Shown piece after piece: positions 30,223 through 37,953 of a DNA stretch of 48,169 nucleotides. The notes under the pieces were generated by a model. The model did no database searches. It was not told the origin of the DNA and saw only the letters and a list, made by a program, of their open reading frames with translations. A program made the position numbers and the translations under genes. The stretch lies in NCBI GenBank assembly GCA_028277985.1, contig JANQFG010000268.1, positions 1 to 48,169 on the forward strand. Reading direction: 5' to 3'. Numbering within the stretch: position 1 is the stretch's first letter; each line of letters starts with the position of its first letter. This DNA comes from a bacterium. GTDB taxonomy: Bacteria; Desulfobacterota; DSWW01.

Positions 30223-31083
30223 ATGCAGAAATGTATCATCACGGCGGCGTTGACCGGCGGCGTCCATGGAAAGGAAGCGAATCCGAACATCCCGTACACG
30301 CCGGAGGAGTTCGCGGAAGAAGTCCATAACTGCTGGAATGCGGGCTGCTCGATCGTCCACATCCACTGCCGGGACGATGAGGGCAAACCCACCGGCCACA
30401 TTCCCCGGATGAAGGAAACCCTGGACGCGATCCGGGCGAAGACGCCGGAGATCATTCTCAATATCAGTACGGCCATCGGTCCGGGCGTGAGCACCGAGGA
30501 GCGTATCGCCCCGGTTGTGGAGCTCAAGCCGGACATGGCCTCGTTGAACACCAACTCCATGAACTTCGGGATCGTGGATCACCGGGCAAAGAAGATCCTG
30601 ATCGACGGCATCTTCGAGAACACCTTCTCGATCCTGACGGATTTCGGAAAGAAGATGAAGGAAGTGGGAACGAAGCCTGAGTTCGAGGCTTACGACCTGG
30701 GAGGCATCTACAACGTCAATTTCTTCCGGGATTTCGACGTGTGGGAGGAACCTCTTCACTTCCAGTTCGTCTTCGGGGTCTTCGGCGGCCTTTCGTTCAC
30801 TCCCTTGACCTATCTCGACATGAAATCGGTTCTCCCCGAGGGCGCAACCTGGTCTGTCTGTGGTGTGGGACCGCCGAACCAGCTTCCGGCAGCTATGATG
30901 TCCGCCATCACAGGGGGCCACATCCGCGTGGGGCTGGAAGACAACGTCCGGGATCTCGACAAGGAGCTCGCAAAGGGAAGCTGGCAGCAAGTCGAGTACG
31001 CCGTTCAGATCTGCAAGCTTGCAGGCAGGGCGGTGGCCTCGCCCGCCGAAGCGAGGGAGATCCTCAAGTTGAACTCGAAGTAG
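30223..31083 (+). CDS. Beta-keto acid cleavage enzyme (BKACE, Kce-like, DUF849)
   Basis: A 286-residue TIM-barrel enzyme. ATG 30223 follows AAGGAGG. ITAALTGGVHGKEANPNIP at the N-terminus and the metal-binding pair His46/His48 in VHIHCRDDEGKPT are characteristic of BKACE enzymes. These condense a beta-keto acid with acetyl-CoA to give acetoacetate and a shorter acyl-CoA; the founding member acts on 3-keto-5-aminohexanoate in lysine fermentation. No lysine-fermentation neighbours are present, so another beta-keto acid is more likely here, perhaps the free acid released by the IpdAB-like protein of the same operon. Confidence 0.85.
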   Translation: MQKCIITAALTGGVHGKEANPNIPYTPEEFAEEVHNCWNAGCSIVHIHCRDDEGKPTGHIPRMKETLDAIRAKTPEIILNISTAIGPGVSTEERIAPVVELKPDMASLNTNSMNFGIVDHRAKKILIDGIFENTFSILTDFGKKMKEVGTKPEFEAYDLGGIYNVNFFRDFDVWEEPLHFQFVFGVFGGLSFTPLTYLDMKSVLPEGATWSVCGVGPPNQLPAAMMSAITGGHIRVGLEDNVRDLDKELAKGSWQQVEYAVQICKLAGRAVASPAEAREILKLNSK

Positions 31084-31202
31084 AAGACGGCAGGCATCGA
31101 TGATGGAAGGAGTCGGGGGACGCTTTGCTGCTCGACGGGCAGCAGGGCGTCTCGGCCGATCTCTTCTCGCAGCGCGAAGACAACCCCGGAAGGAGGCTGG
31201 CT

Positions 31203-32237
31203 ATGACTACCCCGGAAGTCTACATCGCACTGGCAGAGAAATCGGGTCACGCCGATTCGGAGGTGTTGCTCAGTATCCTGGCCAAATCCATGACTCCTGA
31301 AGAGGCCGCCCTCCTCCTCGAATTGCCGATGGCGAATGAAGCCTTGGCCGCGAAACTTGGTCTGGATGAAAAGACCGTCGAGAAGAAGATCGATGACCTC
31401 ATGAGAAGAGGTCTGGTCGTGCCTTCACGGAGGGGCGCTCGTTTTCCGAACAACCTGGCCTTTCTGCACGAAGCCATGCTTTCGAGCGCACCGGAGCTCA
31501 TACCGCCTGAGTTGCCTTCGCTGTGGAAGGAGGTTTACCGCACCTATTGGTGGAAGGAAATCGCCGACGCCCTGAGTGGGCTGGAGATACCGACCCTGCG
31601 TGTGATCCCCGCCCAGGGAGCCGTTCCCCCGGACGTCGTGCTTCTGCCGTGGGAAGATGTGACATTCATCGTCAAGGATGCCACAAGTCGTGCCGTGCGA
31701 AATTGCGCATGCAGGGTCATGCTTCGGGATTGCGAAACTTCGCTGTGCAACTGCATGCAATTCAACAGGCGGGCAGACTATGCGTTATCGAGAGGCAGCG
31801 GCCGGGATGTTTCTGTGGATGAAATGCTAACCCTCTGTCGCGCATCTGAAGAGGAGGGGTTGGTCCCCATCGTAGGCAACATCGCCCTGATGGAGAGAAT
31901 GGACTACATTTGCTATTGCTGCAGCTGCTGCTGCACGGGCCTGGAGCCTCTGAAGAAGATCGACAACTTCACCACAGGGTACGCCAAGAGCCGCTTCCTG
32001 GCCGGGGTGGATCAGGAAGCCTGTAAAGGATGCAAGACCTGTTTGGATCGTTGCCATTTTGATGCTATCGAGATGGAGGAAGTCGGCGGTTCAAAGAAAC
32101 GCAAGGCAACCATCGATGCCGATAAATGCTTCGGCTGTGGCGCGTGCGTTCTCACCTGTGAACCGAAGGCGGTGACCCTGGAGCTGGTACGTCCGCCTGA
32201 GCACATTCCCAGCGTCAATGCTTATGTAATGCGATAG
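31203..32237 (+). CDS. Cys-rich 4Fe-4S protein with helical N-terminal domain
   Basis: A 344-residue iron-sulfur protein. AGGAGG at 31191-31196 sets the ATG at 31203. Residues about 30-75 look like a winged-helix-type segment (AALAAKLGLDEKTVEKKIDD). The middle holds two unusual cysteine groups, Cys168/170/177/182/184 and a run of six within CYCCSCCC (237-244). The C-terminus is a 2[4Fe-4S] ferredoxin domain (Cys274/277/280/284 and 309/312/315/319). The next gene is a CooC-like ATPase. The pair may deliver electrons or metal to an enzyme of this pathway, but its partner is unknown. Confidence 0.75.
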   Translation: MTTPEVYIALAEKSGHADSEVLLSILAKSMTPEEAALLLELPMANEALAAKLGLDEKTVEKKIDDLMRRGLVVPSRRGARFPNNLAFLHEAMLSSAPELIPPELPSLWKEVYRTYWWKEIADALSGLEIPTLRVIPAQGAVPPDVVLLPWEDVTFIVKDATSRAVRNCACRVMLRDCETSLCNCMQFNRRADYALSRGSGRDVSVDEMLTLCRASEEEGLVPIVGNIALMERMDYICYCCSCCCTGLEPLKKIDNFTTGYAKSRFLAGVDQEACKGCKTCLDRCHFDAIEMEEVGGSKKRKATIDADKCFGCGACVLTCEPKAVTLELVRPPEHIPSVNAYVMR

Positions 32238-32261
32238 TCGCCAACAGAGGGTACGAATACA

Positions 32262-33203
32262 ATGGGTCTGTTCCACTGTCCCTTTGGGGTCCCCTACTAC
32301 GACTGCGAGGGATGTATTGATTGCGGAATGTGCCAGGCGACAACAAGAGAGCAGATGATTGAAGCCTCCAAGATCGTCAGAGAACACCTTCGATCAGAGC
32401 AGAAAGAGAAGGGACCCCCCAAGAAGATAGCCGTATGCGGAAAGGGCGGCGTCGGCAAGAGTACCGTCGTTGTCCTCCTTGCGAATGTACTTCTGGACGA
32501 GGGATATTCCATCGCGGTGATGGATACGGACGAATCGAATCCGGGCCTGTCCCGCCTCTGTGGATTCGACGGGGAGCCTTCGCCGCTGATGGATCTAATG
32601 CGCCAGGTTCCCGAAGGGAAAAGCGGACCTGAAGCAGAGTGGCTGCTGAAAGACCGGATTGCCTTGGAGGACATCCCCCCCGAATATGTTGTCGAGAAAG
32701 GCAAAGCAAGATTTCTCATGGTCGGCAAGATCGAAGACCCGTTTCAAGGGTGTGCTTGCACCATGGCCGACATAACGAGAGACCTTGTCGGGAAGCTGGA
32801 CGTCAAGGACAAAGAGATCGTGGTGATCGACACAGAGGCCGGTGTGGAGAGCTTCGGTCGGGGAGTGGAGAGGAGTGTTGATACGGTTTTCGTCATCGTA
32901 GAACCCTCGTTTCAATCCATCGCGTTGGCTGAGCGGATATACTACATGGCCGGGGGCATGGGAATCCGCCGCGTACGAACCATCCTGAACAAGGTCGGCT
33001 CGGTACAGAGCGAACAGAAGATGATCGACGAATTGAAGAAGAAGAACATTTCGGTTCTTGGGACCATCCGCTTTGATAACGAGGTCGGCGAAGCCGGGTT
33101 CCAAGGCAGAGAGCTGACCGGTGAGTCGAGGGCCGGCAAGGATATCAGAGAGTTGATGGCAGACCTTCTCGAGGAGGGCGAGAGAATTCCATCGAATCGG
33201 TGA
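32262..33203 (+). CDS. CooC/MinD-family P-loop ATPase with N-terminal cysteine cluster
   Basis: A 313-residue deviant-Walker ATPase (AVCGKGGVGKST, residues 57-68) of the NifH/CooC/MinD type. It has DTDESNPGL as switch region and a C-x-C pair near 164-166 (FQGCACTM), like the metal-binding pair of the CODH nickel chaperone CooC. Ahead of the P-loop is an added cluster motif, Cys15/18/21/24 (DCEGCIDCGMC). It lies 24 nt behind the Cys-rich ferredoxin-like protein and is likely co-translated with it. No CO dehydrogenase or hydrogenase gene is in the window. An ATP-driven metallochaperone or activator role is the best guess. Confidence 0.78.
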   Translation: MGLFHCPFGVPYYDCEGCIDCGMCQATTREQMIEASKIVREHLRSEQKEKGPPKKIAVCGKGGVGKSTVVVLLANVLLDEGYSIAVMDTDESNPGLSRLCGFDGEPSPLMDLMRQVPEGKSGPEAEWLLKDRIALEDIPPEYVVEKGKARFLMVGKIEDPFQGCACTMADITRDLVGKLDVKDKEIVVIDTEAGVESFGRGVERSVDTVFVIVEPSFQSIALAERIYYMAGGMGIRRVRTILNKVGSVQSEQKMIDELKKKNISVLGTIRFDNEVGEAGFQGRELTGESRAGKDIRELMADLLEEGERIPSNR

Positions 33204-33241
33204 AGCGGCAGACACGAAGATCCACGGAGGCTCTTTCAGTC

Positions 33242-33577
33242 ATGGTGAAACTGATCGGATTGGTGGAACCGAAAGACGAGGCTTCCCGGAAGGCGTTCGA
33301 GGAGTGGTATCTCGGGAACCATATCGAAGATGTATCTCACGCGCCGGGTGTACTCAGGGCAACGGTACACAGGCTCGAGAAACCCTTCATGAAGACAGCC
33401 CCGCCGCAGTACATCACCATCTATGAATTCGAAACCGGGGAAGTGCGTGATGCGGCCACAGCCCTGGGCGAATACCTCAACAACCCGGGATGGCCCGGTA
33501 GAAAGCCGGATAACGGCTCGCTGAAGATCATCAGCGCCGGATGGTATCGCGTCGATCGGTCCTTTTCGTCTGTCTAG
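33242..33577 (+). CDS. EthD-like dimeric alpha/beta-barrel protein
   Basis: A 111-residue protein. The ATG at 33242, with GGAGG at 33226-33230 upstream, gives MVKLIGLVEPKDEASRKAF, a normal first strand and helix of ferredoxin-like dimeric barrels. The GTG at 33200 overlaps the previous stop codon and adds a non-conserved tail. FEEWYLGNHIEDVSHAPGV (His at the strand edge) is the EthD-like signature. Such proteins are small accessory or isomerase-like factors in catabolic operons. It is the last gene of the long operon, with no distinct terminator after it. Confidence 0.65.
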   Translation: MVKLIGLVEPKDEASRKAFEEWYLGNHIEDVSHAPGVLRATVHRLEKPFMKTAPPQYITIYEFETGEVRDAATALGEYLNNPGWPGRKPDNGSLKIISAGWYRVDRSFSSV

Positions 33578-33638
33578 TCGAGGATCAGTCGATTCTCTTT
33601 CTTCTGCGATTTGTCGGAACGGCCCGTGTACACTTCGT

Positions 33639-33669
33639 TTGCGATCGTCAACCTTGCTTACGATCGCAA
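33639..33669. repeat. Inverted repeat upstream of the sigma-54 promoter
   Basis: TTGCGATCG (33639-33647) and CGATCGCAA (33661-33669) are perfect 9-bp arms around 13 nt. The repeat is centred about 110 nt upstream of the predicted sigma-54 start, where enhancer-binding activators usually bind. It could equally be a terminator stem for the preceding operon, though no T tract follows. Confidence 0.5.
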
Positions 33670-33738
33670 TGGAGGCCCGGACGAGCGCGGGCAAAGACAA
33701 GCCGTCGTTTTTCAGCGAGTTAGAGACGATTCGATCCT

Positions 33739-33754
33739 TGGCACGACGGTTGCT
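33739..33754 (+). promoter_or_regulatory. Sigma-54 promoter upstream of the second 68-residue membrane protein and sulfatase
   Basis: TGGCACGACGGTTGCT matches TGGCAC-N5-TTGCW exactly, with GG at 33740-33741 and GC at 33752-33753. The transcription start is expected near 33765 and the ATG is at 33800. Identity with the site at 2791-2806 extends through TTGGCACG and GTTGCTC. Confidence 0.8.
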
Positions 33755-33799
33755 CATTCCTCCTGTCAATGAAGAAAGCCTGACGAGGAGGGAATCAAG

Positions 33800-34006
33800 A
33801 TGAGAACCGACGGACACACAGGCAATGGAAACGAATGGGTTGCTGCCCATCTGGACCTCGAGCTCTTGAAGGAATGGGCAAGGAGGACCCTTTCGAAGGA
33901 TTGGATGGTCGAGGTGATGCTCCTGGCGTCTGTCCTGGCGGTGTTGGGGACGGTTCTGCGCTCTCTGCACAATGCGATGCAGCACTATATCATTCTCGGG
34001 TTCTAA
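33800..34006 (+). CDS. Small single-pass membrane protein (68 aa), paralogue of 2853-3059
   Basis: Unrecognised protein. The ATG follows CGAGGAGGGAATCAAG. It has an amphipathic N-terminal helix (HLDLELLKEWARRTL, 17-31) and one membrane segment (about 36-56), and it ends in Tyr-x4-Phe. It aligns end to end without gaps with the protein at 2853 (22 identities over 68 residues). It is the first gene of a probable operon with a secreted sulfatase (78 nt later) and a four-helix membrane protein. Size, membrane topology and sigma-54 control suggest a regulatory or scaffolding membrane peptide. No function is known to me. Confidence 0.72.
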   Translation: MRTDGHTGNGNEWVAAHLDLELLKEWARRTLSKDWMVEVMLLASVLAVLGTVLRSLHNAMQHYIILGF

Positions 34007-34084
34007 GCTGTTTGACACACCGAGATCTATTCTCCTATGATTCGCTCAACCTTCCGCTGGTCCTGAAACAGCAACCGGAGATGG

Positions 34085-35509
34085 ATGAGAATCATGGGAG
34101 ATCCTTACCGCAGGTCTTTTTCAAACGGGTGCACCATCGGAATTCCGCTGCTGCTGTTGGCCGTGGCCGTGGCGGCCTTGAGCCTTCCGCTTCAAGGGCA
34201 CGCCGAGCCACTGGATTCCGGCCCCCGCGGGAATGACGAAGAGGGCAAACCACCCAACATCCTCTTCATCCTGAGCGACGATCACCGCTGGGACTTCCTT
34301 AGCTGTGTTGGGCATCCTTTTGTGGAGACCCCCAGCCTGGACCGTCTTGCCGACCAGGGGATCCTGTTCTCCAACGCCTTCGTTACCACCTCTCTGTGTA
34401 CCCCGAGCCGGGCCAGTTTCCTCACGGGGCAGTACGCGCACACCCACGGGGTGCAGAACAATCTGACCGCCTGGAGAAACGATAACGTCACGTTTTTGGA
34501 GCTTTTGAAGGGGGCGGGCTACGACACGGCCTTCATCGGCAAATGGCACATGCCGGGACGTCTGCCCAACCTGCGCGGAGTGGACCGGTTCATCACCTTC
34601 ACCGTACAGGCCGGCCAGGGGCGATACTGGAAATGCCCGCTCGTCGTGGACGGAAAAGACGTGCCGGCCCGTAAGCCGTATATCACCGAGGACCTGACCG
34701 ACTATGCCCTCGAGTACATCGAGAAGGAGCGGAAGAGTCCCTTCTGCCTGTATCTCTCCTACAAGGCGGTCCATCACGAGTGGAGGCCGCCGCCGGACCT
34801 GGTGGACCTGTACGACGATGTGAAACCGGTCCTGCCGAAGGAAGCGGACAGCTGGATCACGACGACCCGGGGGAGCATCTATTTCGGGACCTTCGGCAAG
34901 CTCGAGCATCACTACATGAATTATGCCCGTTGTGTGGTCGCCCTCGACAGGCAGATCGGGCGGGTCCTGGACAAGCTCGACGAACTGGGCCTGCGAGAGA
35001 ATACGCTTGTCGTCTATGCCGGAGACAACGGCTACTACTGGGGTGAGCACCGGCTCGTGGACAAGCGTTGGGCTTATGAAGAGGCGATTCGCGTTCCATG
35101 GATCGTGCGCTATCCGGGTGCCATCCAGGACCCCGGGCGTCGGGCTTCTCAGATGGTGGCGAACATCGATCTGGCACCAACCCTGCTGGAGGCTGCAGGC
35201 GTCGAGGTTCCGAAGTCCATGGACGGCAGGAGCTTTCTTCCCGTGCTTCGATCGGAGGACGCCCCGGGCCGCAGAGCCTGGCTGTATGAGTATTTCCAGG
35301 ATTTCCCCTACAACGTACCCGAGCATCAGGCGGTTCGGACAGACACGCACATCTATATCGAGTTCGAGGGCCGACGCCCCGCCGAGCTCTACGATCTGCT
35401 CAAAGACCCTCGCCAGAAAAAGAACCTCATCGGTACGCGCGAGGGAGACCGGCTTCTGCCGGTGATGAAAGCCATGCTGGAACAACTCAGGAGAGGGGAG
35501 CGTCTGTAA
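34085..35509 (+). CDS. Secreted type-I sulfatase
   Basis: A 474-residue formylglycine-dependent sulfatase that hydrolyses a sulfate ester outside the cytoplasm. An N-terminal hydrophobic run (residues 18-38) ends in QGHA, suggesting Sec export with cleavage near residue 40. Asp65 and Asp66 (ILSDDHRWD) bind calcium. SLCTPSRASFLTGQY carries the C-x-P-S-R-type motif, with Cys105 to be converted to formylglycine. GKWHMPG and GDNGYYWGEHR complete the active site. No formylglycine-generating enzyme or anaerobic maturase is adjacent; the radical SAM protein at 36111 does not have a maturase layout. The substrate is unknown. Confidence 0.88.
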   Translation: MRIMGDPYRRSFSNGCTIGIPLLLLAVAVAALSLPLQGHAEPLDSGPRGNDEEGKPPNILFILSDDHRWDFLSCVGHPFVETPSLDRLADQGILFSNAFVTTSLCTPSRASFLTGQYAHTHGVQNNLTAWRNDNVTFLELLKGAGYDTAFIGKWHMPGRLPNLRGVDRFITFTVQAGQGRYWKCPLVVDGKDVPARKPYITEDLTDYALEYIEKERKSPFCLYLSYKAVHHEWRPPPDLVDLYDDVKPVLPKEADSWITTTRGSIYFGTFGKLEHHYMNYARCVVALDRQIGRVLDKLDELGLRENTLVVYAGDNGYYWGEHRLVDKRWAYEEAIRVPWIVRYPGAIQDPGRRASQMVANIDLAPTLLEAAGVEVPKSMDGRSFLPVLRSEDAPGRRAWLYEYFQDFPYNVPEHQAVRTDTHIYIEFEGRRPAELYDLLKDPRQKKNLIGTREGDRLLPVMKAMLEQLRRGERL

Positions 35510-35510
35510 A

Positions 35511-36071
35511 ATGGAACGACAAAGCTTCATACGCAGGGCAGTCATGCCCGCCGTGACCGTGCTGATCGTCATGGTCGTAAGCTTGATCCTGTACAACCAC
35601 TCCTTTCGGATCGACAATGACGCGATTCACCAGATCACGGCCTATATATCGGGACTGGTCCTCTTCCTGAGCATCGGGTTCGGCCCCCTCTATGTGTATC
35701 CGAAGGCATTTCTCAGAGGGGCGAGCGCCATGGAAAGAGTTCTCGCTTCCCTGGTGACCCCGGTGGCGTGGGACGTGAAAGAGATTCTAAGGGTGAGCGA
35801 GTTCTTCTCCTGGGGGGAATCCCTCTACTACGGCCTGAACACGATTTTTCTCTTGTGCCTTTGTGTCGTGGCCGCCCAGATGGGCGTGTGTGAGATGGTC
35901 TGCCGGTCCATACGCAACCGGCAGACGTCGACGCCTGTCCCCGTTCTCGCCCCGGCCGCCCTGGTCGCGGTTCTCCTGGGACTACTCGGTGTGGGCGTGT
36001 TCTTTCTCTGGGGCGGGGGCGTTCACTCCTTCTACCTCTACCAGGAGGGATACAAGGCGCTGTTCACATAG
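35511..36071 (+). CDS. Four-helix integral membrane protein (uncharacterised)
   Basis: A 186-residue protein starting one base after the sulfatase stop codon (TAA-A-ATG), so translation is probably coupled. Hydrophobic segments are near residues 10-30, 43-65, 107-128 and 145-170. Charged loops contain YPKAFLRGASAMERVL and RVSEFFSWGESLYYG. No recognised domain. Context links it to the sulfatase and the 68-residue membrane protein, perhaps as a three-part envelope system under sigma-54 control. Confidence 0.72.
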   Translation: MERQSFIRRAVMPAVTVLIVMVVSLILYNHSFRIDNDAIHQITAYISGLVLFLSIGFGPLYVYPKAFLRGASAMERVLASLVTPVAWDVKEILRVSEFFSWGESLYYGLNTIFLLCLCVVAAQMGVCEMVCRSIRNRQTSTPVPVLAPAALVAVLLGLLGVGVFFLWGGGVHSFYLYQEGYKALFT

Positions 36072-36078
36072 AACCCCG

Positions 36079-36110
36079 CTCGCAGCGGAAGGCTTCGTGC
36101 AATATGCGGG
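36079..36110 (-). repeat. Post-stop interspersed repeat, copy B
   Basis: Read on the minus strand, a 32-nt element beginning on the base after the TAA stop of the radical SAM gene. It differs from copy A at 3 of 32 positions. It ends in CCGCTGCGAGCGG, which can form a 5-bp stem in this copy only. It fills nearly the whole 39-nt convergent gap. Confidence 0.65.
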
Positions 36111-37865
36111 TTAGAGGTTTGCCACGAGCTTGATCGGCTTGGCAAGGATGCTGAGAGGCGACGGCCTCTTTCTCATCCTTCGAACGACCCGGGGTGGGCC
36201 CGAGTCGCTCGGCGAGTAGTAGGTCCAACGGACCGGCGGGTCCTCGGCCGTTTCCGCCAGGCCGCGTTCGGCCATCTTGATCTGCCGTTTCATGACCTTG
36301 AGGATGAGTTCGCGGAAGAATCGCTGTCCGAGACTCGGTTGGCCAAGCAGCCTTACGTACCTCTTCTCGACTTCATCCACCTGGTCCCTCACGTCCTTCG
36401 ACGGCGCGAACTCCCGGATGGTCTTCAGGGCAGGGTAGGTGCCCTGGGCCTTGCGAGCCAGGTATTCGGCCCGTCTTTGCAGGTGTATGCTGGGGTCGTT
36501 ACGGTACCGCTGGTAGCCTGAAAGCGCTACCTGATGCATGTTCAGCACCGTGGGCCCGTTGTTCTCCATCAATTTGCTGTGGGTCCGGTCGAATATCTTG
36601 CGAAGCTCCCCGAGGCCGAAGTTCTTGGTCTGATACACATCGTCCTTCCAGATCTGGATGTCCGACCAGGTGTAGTCGGGCAGCAGCCGGCCCTCCTCCT
36701 TGACCCGCTTGTAGAAAGGCGTCCCCGGGCACGGCGTGTAGGGTGCGATCTGGTACAGGACCGGACGGAGAGAGACCAGGTTGTCGATATCGTGTTCGAT
36801 GTTCTCCGGGGTCTGGCAATCCAGCCCGAGAATGAAGGAGGCCACCGTGGATATGCCCCGGTCATGGAGCCCCTTGAAGACCTCGCTCAATTCGGTGCCT
36901 CCGCGTTTTGCGAACTTGTGATTCTCGGTGACGACCTGCTCGTAGGTGGACTCGACACCGACCCAGATCGTGTCCGCGCCCGAGGCCGCCAGCTCATCCA
37001 GGTCGAACTGGGAAATGGACTTCATGCTGGCAAAGCAGAAATAGCCTGTTTCACCGATCAACCCCCCTTCACGCATGTTGCGGCCCAGCCGCAGCACATA
37101 GTCCCTGTCCAGAAGAAGATCCTCGTCGAAGAGCGACATGTTGATGGGCGGAGGCGCGCCGTTGAATCTCGGCACCCTGTCCATTGCGGAGGACATGAAC
37201 CGGTAGCATTCGTCCGGATCCGCCACCACGATCTTCTTCGCCTTGAAAAAAGCGGAGGTGTTGCAGAATTCACATCCGCCCGTGCAACCCAGGGCGACCA
37301 GGATGGTCGGGACCGGGCTGGGAGGCAGGAAGTCGAGCCCCTTGATCATGGTGCCGCCCATGGGCATGTGAAACTGGGTGATCGGCCTGTCGTACGGCTC
37401 ATCGCCGAGGAGCCTTCGAAAGAACCCGACCCCCTCCTCGCGGCAGAGATAGTCGGCATTGCTTTCTATGTACCCGGCAAGGTCCTCCGGGTCGTGAGGC
37501 ACCGGATCGTCGAGCCCGGCAACGCCGTAGCCGCCCACCACGATCTTGGTCCTGGGGCTCAGTCTCCGCACCGCCTCGATCATCTTGGACACGATGGGCG
37601 TGTAGATGCCGATCAGCTGGATTCCCACGTAGTCGTAATGGTTCTTGAGCTCCTCCTCGAATTCCTCGAGGTGGGAATACTCGAGAACGGTCGTATTCGC
37701 GTTGATGTTCTCTGCGATCATGTACAGGGCCCAGCAGTGGGAGTGGGACGTAAACGTGAAGACTCCCTGTCCCCGTGACAGGCGGGATCCGAAGAAATCG
37801 AGCACATTCTCGCCCCACGCGTGAGGATAGGGGCCGCACGGATTGGCCAAGAGCACGGTTGCCAT
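36111..37865 (-). CDS. B12-binding-domain radical SAM protein
   Basis: A 584-residue class-B-type radical SAM protein. An N-terminal cobalamin-binding-like Rossmann domain (about 1-150; VGIQLIGIYTPIVSKMIEAV, IVVGGYGVAG) precedes a radical SAM barrel with Cys194, Cys198 and Cys201 in ALGCTGGCEFCNTSAFF. The later part has GVESTYEQV, SFILGLDCQTPE and YTPCPGTPFY, common in the B12-binding radical SAM superfamily. The D-x-H-x2-G cobalamin motif is not seen, so B12 may bind differently or not at all. Reaction unknown; methyl transfer or ring-forming chemistry on a lipid is possible. It starts at ATG 37865, upstream of which lies the acylase gene. Confidence 0.82.
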   Translation of the reverse strand: MATVLLANPCGPYPHAWGENVLDFFGSRLSRGQGVFTFTSHSHCWALYMIAENINANTTVLEYSHLEEFEEELKNHYDYVGIQLIGIYTPIVSKMIEAVRRLSPRTKIVVGGYGVAGLDDPVPHDPEDLAGYIESNADYLCREEGVGFFRRLLGDEPYDRPITQFHMPMGGTMIKGLDFLPPSPVPTILVALGCTGGCEFCNTSAFFKAKKIVVADPDECYRFMSSAMDRVPRFNGAPPPINMSLFDEDLLLDRDYVLRLGRNMREGGLIGETGYFCFASMKSISQFDLDELAASGADTIWVGVESTYEQVVTENHKFAKRGGTELSEVFKGLHDRGISTVASFILGLDCQTPENIEHDIDNLVSLRPVLYQIAPYTPCPGTPFYKRVKEEGRLLPDYTWSDIQIWKDDVYQTKNFGLGELRKIFDRTHSKLMENNGPTVLNMHQVALSGYQRYRNDPSIHLQRRAEYLARKAQGTYPALKTIREFAPSKDVRDQVDEVEKRYVRLLGQPSLGQRFFRELILKVMKRQIKMAERGLAETAEDPPVRWTYYSPSDSGPPRVVRRMRKRPSPLSILAKPIKLVANL

Positions 37866-37953
37866 ATCGCGGGTCTCCTTTTCTTCTCCTGCCGACTGCT
37901 TTCAGGGAGTATTATACAACAATTCCACTCAGACGATGAGCATCTATCGAGTG

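Noticed and set aside
33757..33794. Hairpin that could hide the ribosome-binding site of the second 68-residue protein
   Set aside because: The left arm (TTCCTCCTGTCA) lies mostly upstream of the predicted sigma-54 transcription start, so the stem would not form in that transcript.
36111..37865. Anaerobic sulfatase-maturating enzyme for the neighbouring sulfatase
   Set aside because: The radical SAM motif is embedded behind a B12-type Rossmann domain, and the SPASM-like C-terminal cysteines of maturases are absent.
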